This document shows positions 16,337-27,511 of a DNA stretch of 64,000 nucleotides, piece after piece. The position numbers and the translations under genes are program-made. Every line of letters starts with the position of its first letter. Positions within the stretch are counted from its first letter, which is position 1. Under the pieces are notes generated by a model, which saw only the letters and a program-made list of their open reading frames with translations, made no database searches and was not told where the DNA came from. The DNA is from Pseudoduganella rivuli (GTDB lineage Bacteria > Pseudomonadota > Gammaproteobacteria > Burkholderiales > Burkholderiaceae_D). The DNA lies in contig NZ_WKJJ01000022.1 in assembly GCF_009674485.1 (NCBI RefSeq), positions 62,001 to 126,000 on the forward strand, in the 5' to 3' direction.

Positions 16337-18064
16337 ATGAACACCGAAGCCAACGCACCCATCACGGGCGCGGAAATTGTCGTACGTTGCCTCGCTGAAG
16401 AAGGTGTTGAACACGTCTTTGGCTATCCCGGCGGCGCTGTGCTGTACATCTACGACGCCATTTTCAAACAAGACAAGTTCCAGCACATTCTCGTGCGCCA
16501 CGAGCAGGCCGCTATCCATGCTGCCGACGCGTATTCGCGCTGCTCGCAAAAAGTCGGCGTCGCGCTGGTGACTTCCGGCCCGGGCGTTACCAATGCCGTG
16601 ACCGGTCTGTCCACCGCCTACATGGACTCGATTCCCATGGTCGTGATTTCGGGCCAGGTGCCCAGCCACGCCATCGGCCAGGATGCTTTCCAGGAATGCG
16701 ACACCGTCGGTATCACCCGTCCGGTCGTCAAGCACAACTTCCTGGTGAAGGATGTCAAAGACCTGGCGGAGACCATCAAGAAAGCTTTCTTTATCGCCAA
16801 AACCGGCCGTCCAGGCCCGGTGCTGGTCGATATCCCTAAAGACATCAGCATGCAAAAGGCCGTGTACTCCTACCCGAAAGAGGTGGAGATGCGTTCCTAC
16901 CGTCCAGTGGACAAAGGCCACTCGGGCCAGATCCGCAAGGCCGTGCAAATGCTGCTGCAAGCCGAACGTCCGATGATTTACACGGGCGGCGGCGTCATCC
17001 TGGCCAACGCCGCCAATGAGCTGACCAAGCTGTGCGACCGCCTCGGTTTCCCTGTCACGAATACGCTGATGGGCCTGGGCGCTTATCCTGCCTCCAGCGA
17101 TAAATTCGTTGGCATGCCGGGCATGCACGGTACGTACGAAGCCAACATGGCGATGCAGAATTGCGACGTGCTGATTGCCATTGGCGCCCGCTTCGACGAC
17201 CGCGTGATCGGCAACCCGAAACACTTCGCCAGCAACCCGCGCAAGATCATCCACGTGGACATCGACCCGTCGTCGATTTCCAAGCGCGTCAAAGTCGACA
17301 TTCCTATCGTCGGCAACGTCAAGGACGTGCTGATCGAGTTCCTCGCGCAGCTGGATGCGGCCGAGCAAAAGCCGAACCAGGCCGCCCTGTCGAACTGGTG
17401 GAAGCAGATCAACGAATGGCGCGGCCGCGAATGCCTGAAATACGCGACGTCCGACCTCGTGATCAAGCCGCAGCAAGTGGTGGAATCGCTGTGGGACGTG
17501 ACCCGTGGCGATGCCTACGTGACGTCCGACGTGGGCCAGCACCAGATGTGGGCTGCCCAGTACTACAAATTCGACAAGCCGCGCCGCTGGCTGAACTCCG
17601 GCGGCCTGGGCACCATGGGTGTCGGCTTGCCGTACGCGATGGGCGTGCAAATGGCGAACCCGAACGCGACCGTGGCATGTATCACGGGCGAAGGTTCGAT
17701 CCAGATGAACATCCAGGAACTCGCGACCTGCAAACAGTATCACCTGACCCCCAAGATCATCCTGCTGAACAACCGCTTCCTCGGTATGGTTCGCCAGTGG
17801 CAGCAAATCGATTACGGTTCGCGCTACTCGGAGTCGTACATGGACTCGCTGCCCGACTTTGAAAAACTGGCCGAAGCGTATGGCCACGTCGGCATGCGCA
17901 TCGAGAAGCCGGGCGACGTCGAAGGCGCCCTGAAAGAAGCGTTCGGTATGAAGGATCGACTGGTGTTCATGAACTTCATTACCGATCCAAGTGAAAACGT
18001 GTGGCCAATGGTGAAGGCTGGCAAAGGCCTCTCCGAAATGCTGCTGGGTTCGGAGGATTTGTAA
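16337..18064 (+). CDS. ilvB: Acetolactate synthase, large subunit
   Basis: The thiamine-diphosphate enzyme (575 aa) that makes acetolactate or acetohydroxybutyrate for valine, leucine and isoleucine. Motifs: the catalytic Glu region VRHEQAAIHAADAY, the FAD/inner domain GARFDDRV, and the ThDP motif ITGEGSIQMNIQELAT ending LLNN. GEG stands where many homologues have GDG. GAAAGGA precedes the ATG. The regulatory-subunit gene overlaps the stop. Confidence 0.95.
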   Translation: MNTEANAPITGAEIVVRCLAEEGVEHVFGYPGGAVLYIYDAIFKQDKFQHILVRHEQAAIHAADAYSRCSQKVGVALVTSGPGVTNAVTGLSTAYMDSIPMVVISGQVPSHAIGQDAFQECDTVGITRPVVKHNFLVKDVKDLAETIKKAFFIAKTGRPGPVLVDIPKDISMQKAVYSYPKEVEMRSYRPVDKGHSGQIRKAVQMLLQAERPMIYTGGGVILANAANELTKLCDRLGFPVTNTLMGLGAYPASSDKFVGMPGMHGTYEANMAMQNCDVLIAIGARFDDRVIGNPKHFASNPRKIIHVDIDPSSISKRVKVDIPIVGNVKDVLIEFLAQLDAAEQKPNQAALSNWWKQINEWRGRECLKYATSDLVIKPQQVVESLWDVTRGDAYVTSDVGQHQMWAAQYYKFDKPRRWLNSGGLGTMGVGLPYAMGVQMANPNATVACITGEGSIQMNIQELATCKQYHLTPKIILLNNRFLGMVRQWQQIDYGSRYSESYMDSLPDFEKLAEAYGHVGMRIEKPGDVEGALKEAFGMKDRLVFMNFITDPSENVWPMVKAGKGLSEMLLGSEDL

Positions 18065-18555
18065 TGCGACATATTATTTCTGTACTGCTGGAAAACGAAG
18101 CCGGCGCATTGTCCCGTGTGGTTGGCCTGTTCTCGGCCCGCGGCTATAACATCGAAACCCTGACGGTGGCGCCGACGGAAGACCCGACGCTGTCGCGGAT
18201 GACCATCGTCACCTCGGGTTCCGACGACATCATTGAACAGATCACCAAGCACCTGAACCGCCTGATCGAAGTGGTGAAAGTGGTGGACTTGACCGAAGGC
18301 CAGCATATCGAGCGCGAGCTGATGCTGATCAAGGTCCGGGCCGTGGGCAAGGAGCGCGAAGAAATGAAGCGCACCGCCGACATCTTCCGTGGCCGCATCA
18401 TCGATGTGACCGAGAAGACGTACACCATCGAGCTGACCGGCGCGAAGAGCAAGCTGGATGCCTTCATCGATGCGATTGACCGCACGTCGATCCTGGAAAC
18501 CGTCCGTACGGGTGGTTCCGGCATCGGCCGCGGCGAACGCATCCTGAAAGTCTGA
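18064..18555 (+). CDS. ilvN: Acetolactate synthase, small (regulatory) subunit
   Basis: A 163-aa protein with an N-terminal ACT domain (HIISVLLENEAGALSRVVGL, GYNIETLTVAPTED) that binds valine for feedback inhibition. The start at 18064 overlaps the ilvB stop (TAATG); an upstream in-frame start inside ilvB was rejected. It is also called ilvH in some genomes. Confidence 0.95.
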   Translation: MRHIISVLLENEAGALSRVVGLFSARGYNIETLTVAPTEDPTLSRMTIVTSGSDDIIEQITKHLNRLIEVVKVVDLTEGQHIERELMLIKVRAVGKEREEMKRTADIFRGRIIDVTEKTYTIELTGAKSKLDAFIDAIDRTSILETVRTGGSGIGRGERILKV

Positions 18556-18633
18556 TCCGCTTCCGATCTGCTTCAGATAGCAAACACACACTTATATAAG
18601 CAGTACATACCCAATTTTTACCAAGGAAAAACC

Positions 18634-19650
<1,017 letters not shown>

Positions 19651-19665
19651 TCGGTCCATCTGTAG

Positions 19666-19702
19666 AAAAACCCGGCCCGCGCAAGCTGGCCGGGTTTTTT
19701 TA
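19666..19702 (+). terminator. ilvC terminator, bidirectional
   Basis: A 12-bp stem (AAAAACCCGGCC and its complement) ends in a run of seven T. The A-run on the other side makes it usable for the convergent PEP-CTERM gene too. Confidence 0.9.
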
Positions 19703-19712
19703 TTGGCGGCCG

Positions 19713-20807
19713 TTATGCCGGCTGGTGCGCGTCGCGCCGGCGGCGCCGCGCCGCCGCCCCGACGACCCCCAGTCCGCCCAACAGCATGGCGTAAGTCGAC
19801 GGTTCCGGCACCGGGGTCAGCAAACTCAGGTAGCAGTCGCCATGGCTCACGCAGACTGTCGCGGCGATCTGGTCCTTGTCATTGATGGCATGGATATTTC
19901 TCACGCTCAGCTTCGGATTGGCCAGCAAGTCATTGGCGGCGTGCATGACGCCGCCGGTGTAGATGAATGGCGTCACGGTGCCGCCTGTGCCCCAATAGCC
20001 GATGATGGTGCCGTTGTCGCTGATGTCCAGCGCCTGGCTCCATTGGGCGCCCCGCGCACCCAGGTCATGCATCGTGCCATTGCTGTAAAGGAATGCGTGG
20101 TACTCCTTGAAGCTGTCGCCTCCCTTGAGGTCGCCATAGCCCACGACGGCACCGCTGTCATTGATCGCCGTCGCAACGCTGTAGAGACCACCCAGGGTGC
20201 CGATGTCGGTCATGGTGCCGTTAGCGTAAATAAATCCATGCCCCCAGCCGTTGCCTGGATCGACGTTGCCGGCAATGACACCGGACGTATTGATGTCCTT
20301 GGGCGTGGTGTTGGTGCTGTTGTAGAGCGACGAAATCGTCGTGACGTTGCCTGCGCTGTAAATGAGGCCGGCGGCTCTGCCATATTCATTGGTATAAGCA
20401 TAACCGGCTATCTGCCCCGCATTATTGATGGCCGTGGCGCGTGACCGGTTTCCATAGTACTCATAGCCCAGGTCGCCCAGCGGCGTCACCTGGCCATTGG
20501 CATAGCTGGCTGCGCTCAATGCACCCTGCGACCTGCTCATGCCAACCACCTGGCCGGGATCGTTGATCGCAGTGGGATAGAAACCCGCAGGCAGCGCCGA
20601 CAGCGTGCCGCCGTGACCAATAAAGGATAAATCGGACGGGCCGCCCACCGCCGTATAAGTTCCCACCACCACGCCATTGTTGTTCAGGCCGGTAATGGTG
20701 CCGCTGATGACCCGCCCCGAGCCGAGGCTGCTGACGGAATATTGCAATCCCGCGTGCGACATGGCGGGTAGCAGGCACAGGGCCGGGATCAAGTGTATGA
20801 CTCTCAT
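19713..20807 (-). CDS. PEP-CTERM protein with HAF repeats
   Basis: A 364-aa exported protein: signal peptide (LIPALCLLPAMSHA), then at least six HAF-type repeats of the form AIND-x-G-x-VVG or AINN-x-G-QIAGY, and a C-terminal PEP-CTERM sorting tail (VPEPSTYAMLLGG, a hydrophobic helix, then RRRRR). The tail is cut by an exosortase, so the genome should encode an EPS-linked exosortase system. The start at 20807 has GGAG about 9 bp away. Surface or matrix protein; ligand unknown. Confidence 0.85.
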   Translation of the reverse strand: MRVIHLIPALCLLPAMSHAGLQYSVSSLGSGRVISGTITGLNNNGVVVGTYTAVGGPSDLSFIGHGGTLSALPAGFYPTAINDPGQVVGMSRSQGALSAASYANGQVTPLGDLGYEYYGNRSRATAINNAGQIAGYAYTNEYGRAAGLIYSAGNVTTISSLYNSTNTTPKDINTSGVIAGNVDPGNGWGHGFIYANGTMTDIGTLGGLYSVATAINDSGAVVGYGDLKGGDSFKEYHAFLYSNGTMHDLGARGAQWSQALDISDNGTIIGYWGTGGTVTPFIYTGGVMHAANDLLANPKLSVRNIHAINDKDQIAATVCVSHGDCYLSLLTPVPEPSTYAMLLGGLGVVGAAARRRRRDAHQPA

Positions 20808-21033
20808 GAAGTTATGCTCCTTAGGTGAACCCACGGAATAGGGGTGACAATATGTTAATTCTCAACACACTGCGTACAATTGCATTATTGGCTACATTTA
20901 TATTTATTTAATTCTGTGACAATGTGTGAGCCGTGCGGATGGCGGAGTGTGCTGTTACAAACGTTCACCACCTGGCGCACGGCGGCCATTTGATTTCAGT
21001 TAAAGTGCGTTCACTACTTTGGAGAACAACAAC

Positions 21034-21795
21034 ATGACCATCCGCAAATCCCTGCTGGCCGCGACCTTGCTGCTGGCCTCGCACGCTTATGCGCAAACCA
21101 CGCCTGCCGCCGGTACCGAAGTCATCGTGGCCGCCAATGGCGAAGTCACGGCGCCGAATGACCAGGCCGTCGTGACGTTGGCGATTGAAGAGCAGGACAA
21201 GGACAAGGCCGCCGCCGCGTCGCGCGTCAACCTGAAAATGAAGCAGGGCATGGATATCCTGCGCAAGGAAGATCCCGCCGCGACCCTGAAAACCCAGGGC
21301 TATTACACGTATCCCGTGTACCCGGAAGACCGTCCGCAGGCACCGGGCGTGGCGCCCAAGCCGCGCCAGCCCACCGCGTGGCGCGTGGGCCAGTACTTGC
21401 AGGTGACCACCACCAGCCTGGAAAAATTGCCGAAAACCGTGGCGACCACGCAAAAAGTGCTGACCCTGAACGGCATCCACTTCGGCCTGTCCCGTCCCGC
21501 CCTGAAAAAGCTCGATGAGCAGCGCATTGCCGCGTCGTACCAAAACCTGAAAGACCGCATCGCCGCGATTTCCCGCGCCATGGGCCGCAATCCGGCGGAC
21601 GCCGTCCTGGAAACCGTGGATTTTGAAGGTTCCGGCAATTACGCGGGCGGCGGTTCCGCGCGCGGCGGCCGTTCCGACATGATGATGATGAAAGCCGCGG
21701 CGCCGGCGCAAGAGATGTCGGTGGAAGAACCCAGCTTCGAGCCGGGCGAGACCACGCTGGACATGCACCTGGTGGGAAAAGTCCGGTTCAAGTAA
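21034..21795 (+). CDS. SIMPL domain (DUF541) periplasmic protein
   Basis: A 253-aa secreted protein: signal peptide (LLAATLLLASHAYAQ) then the SIMPL domain (VIVAANGEVTAPNDQAVVTL). The domain occurs in bacterial periplasmic proteins related to BP26 and E. coli YggE, the latter linked to oxidative stress. A Gly-rich and Met-rich stretch (SDMMMMKAAAPAQ) lies near residue 215. TTTGGAG precedes the ATG. Confidence 0.85.
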   Translation: MTIRKSLLAATLLLASHAYAQTTPAAGTEVIVAANGEVTAPNDQAVVTLAIEEQDKDKAAAASRVNLKMKQGMDILRKEDPAATLKTQGYYTYPVYPEDRPQAPGVAPKPRQPTAWRVGQYLQVTTTSLEKLPKTVATTQKVLTLNGIHFGLSRPALKKLDEQRIAASYQNLKDRIAAISRAMGRNPADAVLETVDFEGSGNYAGGGSARGGRSDMMMMKAAAPAQEMSVEEPSFEPGETTLDMHLVGKVRFK

Positions 21796-21887
21796 AACCG
21801 GGCAGACTGGAAGCCATAGTCTATTTCTTTTGCTGCAACCTCGTCTCTCTATATAATAGGACGCAGATAGCATAGAAATGGATTCAT

Positions 21888-22754
21888 ATGGCAACTTTCC
21901 CCCGTCGCAGAAACAAGAATGGCGTTACCCCGGCCAAGCCCAAGAACTCGCGCTTTGCAAAATTCGCGCGCAGGGTGCGGGGACAGGATGAATTGCCGCG
22001 TTCGCGCGGCATTTACCTGTTGCCGAACGCTTTTACGACGGGGGCGCTGTTTTGCGGTTTTTATGCCATCGTCATGGCCATGAACCAGCGCTTCGAATAT
22101 GCGGCCTGGGCCATCTTTGTCGCCATGATCCTCGACGGCCTCGACGGCCGCATCGCGCGCCTGACCAACACCCAAAGCGAATTCGGCGCCCAGTACGACA
22201 GCCTGGCCGACATGGTGTCGTTTGGCGCCGCGCCGGCGCTGGTCATCTACGAATGGTCGCTGCGCGGCATGGGCAAGCTGGGCTGGATTGCCGCGTTTGT
22301 CTATTGCGCGGGCGCCGCATTGCGGCTGGCCCGCTTCAACACGAATATCGAAGTGGTCGACAAGCGCTTCTTCCAGGGTATGCCGAGCCCGGCGGCGGCC
22401 GCCACCGTGGTGGGCTTTGTCCTGCTGATGAATGACCTGGAAATCCCCGGCTTGCAGTTATCGTGGACCTCGTTTGCCATTGCCCTGTTTGCCGGGCTGA
22501 CCATGGTGACCAACGTGCCGTTCTACAGTTTCAAGGAATTGAATTTCCGTAAGTCGGTGCCCTTCATTTTCGTGTTCGTCATTGCGCTGGTGTTTGCACT
22601 GGTGTCGATCGACCCGCCGAAAGTCATGTTCCCGTTGTTCCTGATTTACGGCTTGTCCGGCTATGCCGTGTTTTTCTGGCGCATGGCCAAGGGCAAACCA
22701 GTCTCGATGATCCAGACTGACGACGAACCAGTAGACCAGAGCGAACGCCGCTGA
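21888..22754 (+). CDS. pssA: CDP-diacylglycerol-serine O-phosphatidyltransferase
   Basis: An integral membrane enzyme (288 aa) making phosphatidylserine, precursor of phosphatidylethanolamine. The CDP-alcohol phosphotransferase motif DG-x2-AR-x8-G-x3-D-x3-D reads as DGRIARLTN...GAQYDSLAD. There are about seven helices, after a basic N-terminus. It lies upstream of leuA with a 45-bp gap, probably co-transcribed, a common betaproteobacterial order. Confidence 0.93.
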   Translation: MATFPRRRNKNGVTPAKPKNSRFAKFARRVRGQDELPRSRGIYLLPNAFTTGALFCGFYAIVMAMNQRFEYAAWAIFVAMILDGLDGRIARLTNTQSEFGAQYDSLADMVSFGAAPALVIYEWSLRGMGKLGWIAAFVYCAGAALRLARFNTNIEVVDKRFFQGMPSPAAAATVVGFVLLMNDLEIPGLQLSWTSFAIALFAGLTMVTNVPFYSFKELNFRKSVPFIFVFVIALVFALVSIDPPKVMFPLFLIYGLSGYAVFFWRMAKGKPVSMIQTDDEPVDQSERR

Positions 22755-22799
22755 CCCGCAGTTGATGACTAACTGGGCGGTGATAACCAAGGAGCCATT

Positions 22800-24347
<1,548 letters not shown>

Positions 24348-24369
24348 GGGGCGGCCGGGTGCGCACGGG

Positions 24370-24693
24370 TCAGAACGAGCGCCGGTCTTCGTAGTCGGGA
24401 TCCGGGCCGGACATCAGTTCGCGCAGCACGCCCTGGCGGTCGAAGTGCAGGTGCATCAGCGAATGCCAGATGCCGGCCTGGCGGTATTTATACGACCAGA
24501 CGTTCATGTCGCGCAGCGACAGGTACGTGGTGTCATACGGGCGCCCCAGTTTTTGCGCGATGCTGGCCTGGGTATCCACGCCGGGCCGCAGCGCGGCAAA
24601 GGTGGCGTCCGTGGCGTCCGGATTGGGCGGCCCGGACAGGCCGGCGCAGCCCGCCAGTAACGCCAACATGGCGATAAATTGCAGTCTTTTCAC
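24370..24693 (-). CDS. Small SmpA/BamE-like lipoprotein
   Basis: A 107-aa lipoprotein (LALLAGC, Cys16) with a compact domain: LRPGVDTQASIAQKLGRP, MNVWSYKYRQ and LHFDRQGVL. This is the pattern of the SmpA/OmlA (BamE-like) outer-membrane fold. It is too divergent to be the BamE of the cell with confidence. Convergent with leuA, 22 bp apart. Confidence 0.65.
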   Translation of the reverse strand: MKRLQFIAMLALLAGCAGLSGPPNPDATDATFAALRPGVDTQASIAQKLGRPYDTTYLSLRDMNVWSYKYRQAGIWHSLMHLHFDRQGVLRELMSGPDPDYEDRRSF

Positions 24694-24755
24694 GTTTTTT
24701 CCTCCCAGGCGCCCATTCTAGGCCGAAACAAAGTGCCCACGGCGCGAAATTCCGC

Positions 24756-24761
24756 TATACT
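24756..24761 (+). promoter_or_regulatory. -10 element upstream of rpsO
   Basis: TATACT, 97 bp before the rpsO ATG. The expected -35 position holds no good hexamer. Transcription would start near 24768, directly ahead of the hairpin at 24769. Confidence 0.45.
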
Positions 24762-24768
24762 TCCGGGT

Positions 24769-24796
24769 CTGGCCTTTTATCGGGCCAGGCTTTTTT
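24769..24796 (+). terminator. Hairpin with T-run in the rpsO leader
   Basis: CTGGCC (24769-24774) pairs with GGCCAG (24783-24788) and is followed by GC and TTTTTT. It has intrinsic-terminator form but sits after the likely -10 box and 62 bp before rpsO. It may stop leuA read-through or act as an attenuator. Confidence 0.5.
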
Positions 24797-24857
24797 ATTA
24801 ACGTAGTCACGGTGAATGGGGTGCCAACTCCGACCACCGCATGTGAAAGGTATCAAA

Positions 24858-25127
24858 ATGACCGTAGAAAACATCAACAAGGCCGCCATTATCGCGGACA
24901 ACGCACGTGGCCAGAACGACACCGGCTCGCCAGAAGTTCAAGTTGCACTGCTGACCGCACGCATCAACGAACTGAACGGTCACTTCAAAGCCCACAGCAA
25001 AGATCACCACTCCCGCCGTGGCCTGATCATGATGGTTAACCGTCGTAAGAGCCTGCTGGCTTACCTGAAAAACAAAGATGCAACCCGTTACCGCGACCTG
25101 ATCGCTAAACTGGGCCTGCGTAAGTAA
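24858..25127 (+). CDS. rpsO: 30S ribosomal protein S15
   Basis: An 89-aa protein that binds 16S rRNA early in small-subunit assembly. Diagnostic segments: GSPEVQVALLTARI, HFKAHSKDHHSRRGL and RRKSLLAYLK. The start is at MTVENIN, with GAAAGG upstream. It is followed by pnp as in most proteobacteria. Confidence 0.97.
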   Translation: MTVENINKAAIIADNARGQNDTGSPEVQVALLTARINELNGHFKAHSKDHHSRRGLIMMVNRRKSLLAYLKNKDATRYRDLIAKLGLRK

Positions 25128-25153
25128 TCTTTGTACGTCCCGGCTTAATCGAG

Positions 25154-25190
25154 ATGCCTGCGTCAGTTCGCTGCCGCGGGCATTTTGTCA
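25154..25190 (+). terminator. rpsO terminator
   Basis: A 9-bp stem (ATGCCTGCG with CGCGGGCAT, one T-G pair) is followed by TTTTGTCATTT. It probably lets part of the transcripts through to pnp. Confidence 0.7.
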
Positions 25191-25248
25191 TTTAAGCGCC
25201 GGGCGCCCATCGGGAAATCCAGCAAGATGTTGCAGTAAATGCAGTAAA

Positions 25249-25312
25249 GGCGGCGGCAAGCGACAGGCCGCTGCCCGTGGTGAGGTGAACGACAGCTCCT
25301 GAAAATCTGTCG
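25249..25312 (+). promoter_or_regulatory. Stem-loops ahead of pnp, possible processing site
   Basis: GGCGGCGGC (25249-25257) can pair with GCCGCTGCC (25267-25275), and CGACAG (25290-25295) with CTGTCG (25307-25312). Paired stems in this place in E. coli form the RNase III site by which PNPase autoregulates. A similar use here is only inferred. Confidence 0.35.
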
Positions 25313-25333
25313 GCAAATAGAAAGGGATTACCC

Positions 25334-27457
25334 ATGTTTAACAAAGTTACGAAAACCTTCCAGTACGGCCAACACACCGTGACCCTGGAAACCGGCGAGA
25401 TCGCTCGCCAGGCCTCCGGCGCCGTCATGGTTTCGGTGGATGACACCGTGGTGCTGGCAACGGTGGTGGCGCGTAAAGACGCGAAACCCGGCCAGGACTT
25501 CTTCCCGCTGACCGTGGACTACCTGGAAAAAACCTATGCGGCAGGTAAAATCCCTGGCGGTTTCTTCAAGCGCGAAGGCCGTCCTTCCGAAAAAGAAACG
25601 CTGACCTCCCGCCTGATCGACCGTCCAATCCGTCCGCTGTTCCCGGAAGGTTACATGAACGAAGTGCAAGTGATTGTGCACGTTCTGTCGGTTAACCCTG
25701 AAATCGATCCGGACATCGCATCGATGATCGGCGCTTCCGCCGCCCTGTGCGTGGCCGGCGTACCGTTCAACGGCCCGATCGGCGCCGCCCGCGTGGGCTA
25801 CAAGGATGGCCAGTACATCCTGAACCCGACCGCGTCGCAACTGAAAACGTCGCAAATGGACCTGGTGGTGGCCGGTACCGAAACCGCCGTGCTGATGGTG
25901 GAATCGGAAGCGCAACAACTGTCCGAAGAAGTCATGCTGGGCGCCGTGGTCTATGGCCACGAGCAAATGAAAGTCGTGATCGACGCGATCCACGAACTGG
26001 TGCGTGATGGCGGCAAGCCAGAGCACGTCTGGGCTCCCGCGCCGAAAAACGAAGCGCTGATCGCCCGCGTGACGCACTTCGCTGAAGCGAAAATCCGCGA
26101 AGCGTACCAGACCAAAGACAAGCAAGCCCGTACTGAAAAACTGCGCGCGATGCAATCGCAAGTGCAAGCCGACCTGGAAGCCGAAGCAGCTGCCGCCGGC
26201 GCCGCCGCACCGGACGCCGTCGAAGTGGGCAACATCCTGTTCGACATGGAAGCCAAGGTCGTGCGTTCGCAGATCCTGGAAGGCGAGCCGCGTATCGACG
26301 GCCGCGACACCCGCACCGTGCGTCCAATCGCGATCCGTTCGTCCGTGCTGCCACGTACCCACGGTTCGGCACTGTTCACCCGTGGTGAAACCCAGGCGCT
26401 GGTTGTCGCCACCCTGGGCACCGCGCGCGACTCGCAAAAAATCGATGCGCTGATGGGCGAATACACCGACGACTTCATGCTGCACTACAACATGCCTCCG
26501 TTCGCCACCGGCGAAACGGGCCGTGTCGGTACGCCGAAGCGCCGTGAAGTGGGCCACGGCCGCCTGGCCAAGCGCGCGCTGATCGCGGCGCTGCCAGCGC
26601 CGGAAGATTTCAGCTACTCGGTGCGCCTGGTGTCGGAAATCACCGAGTCGAACGGTTCGTCGTCGATGGCTTCCGTCTGCGGCGGCTGCCTGGCGTTGAT
26701 GGATGCCGGCGTGCCGATGAAAGCGCACGTGGCCGGTATCGCGATGGGCCTGATCAAGGAAGGCGGCCGTTTTGCCGTGCTGTCCGACATCCTGGGCGAC
26801 GAAGACCACCTGGGTGACATGGACTTCAAAGTGGCCGGTACCGCCAACGGTATTACCGCGCTGCAGATGGACATCAAGATCCAGGGCATCACCAAGGAAA
26901 TCATGCAAGTGGCGCTGGCGCAAGCCAAGGAAGGCCGCGAGCACATCCTGGGTGAAATGCAAAAGGCCATGCCGCACGTGAAGACCGAACTGTCGGACTT
27001 CGCACCGCGCCTGATCACCATCAAGATCAATCCTGAGAAGATCCGTGACGTGATCGGCAAGGGCGGCGCCGTGATCCGCGCGCTGACCGAAGAAACCGGC
27101 ACGCAGATCGACATCAGCGACGAAGGCATCGTCACCATCGCTTCGGTGGACGCCGCTGCCGGCCAGGAAGCCAAGCGCCGCATCGAAGAGCTGACCGCAT
27201 CGGTCGAAGTGGGCAAGACCTACGACGGTACCGTGCTCAAGCTGCTGGACTTCGGCGCCATCGTGCAAGTGATGCCGGGCAAAGACGGCCTGCTGCACAT
27301 TTCGCAGATCGCCAACGAGCGCGTGAACGCCGTGGCCGACTACCTGAAAGAAGGCCAGCAAGTGCGCGTCAAGGTCCTGGAGACCGACGAGCGCGGCCGC
27401 CTGAAGCTGTCGATGAAAGCCGTGGCTGAAGAAGCCAATCAGGCTGCTGCACAGTAA
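25334..27457 (+). CDS. pnp: Polynucleotide phosphorylase
   Basis: A 707-aa 3'-5' exoribonuclease that releases nucleoside diphosphates, part of RNA turnover. Domain order: RNase PH 1 (residues 1-145), helical linker, RNase PH 2 (about 320-540, with the GSSSMASVCGG and LGDEDHLGDMDFK active-site segments), KH (IGKGGAVIRAL) and S1 (GKTYDGTVLKLLDFGAIV). Full length. AAAGGGATT precedes the ATG. Its terminator carries the IS described at 27512. Confidence 0.97.
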   Translation: MFNKVTKTFQYGQHTVTLETGEIARQASGAVMVSVDDTVVLATVVARKDAKPGQDFFPLTVDYLEKTYAAGKIPGGFFKREGRPSEKETLTSRLIDRPIRPLFPEGYMNEVQVIVHVLSVNPEIDPDIASMIGASAALCVAGVPFNGPIGAARVGYKDGQYILNPTASQLKTSQMDLVVAGTETAVLMVESEAQQLSEEVMLGAVVYGHEQMKVVIDAIHELVRDGGKPEHVWAPAPKNEALIARVTHFAEAKIREAYQTKDKQARTEKLRAMQSQVQADLEAEAAAAGAAAPDAVEVGNILFDMEAKVVRSQILEGEPRIDGRDTRTVRPIAIRSSVLPRTHGSALFTRGETQALVVATLGTARDSQKIDALMGEYTDDFMLHYNMPPFATGETGRVGTPKRREVGHGRLAKRALIAALPAPEDFSYSVRLVSEITESNGSSSMASVCGGCLALMDAGVPMKAHVAGIAMGLIKEGGRFAVLSDILGDEDHLGDMDFKVAGTANGITALQMDIKIQGITKEIMQVALAQAKEGREHILGEMQKAMPHVKTELSDFAPRLITIKINPEKIRDVIGKGGAVIRALTEETGTQIDISDEGIVTIASVDAAAGQEAKRRIEELTASVEVGKTYDGTVLKLLDFGAIVQVMPGKDGLLHISQIANERVNAVADYLKEGQQVRVKVLETDERGRLKLSMKAVAEEANQAAAQ

Positions 27458-27476
27458 GCTGTGTCAGGCTGAAATG

Positions 27477-27511
27477 AAAACCGCCGGTGCGCAAGCCCGG
27501 CGGTTTTTTTT
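27477..27511 (+). terminator. pnp terminator
   Basis: AAAACCGCCGG (27477-27487) pairs with CCGGCGGTTTT and runs into eight T (27504-27511). The IS element begins directly after the eighth T. The A-run on the other side would have served leuA (28573-30261) in the opposite direction before the insertion. Confidence 0.85.

Noticed and set aside
25328..27361. A 677-codon open frame opposite pnp
   Set aside because: Composition (His, Arg, Asp rich) and position show it to be a mirror of pnp.
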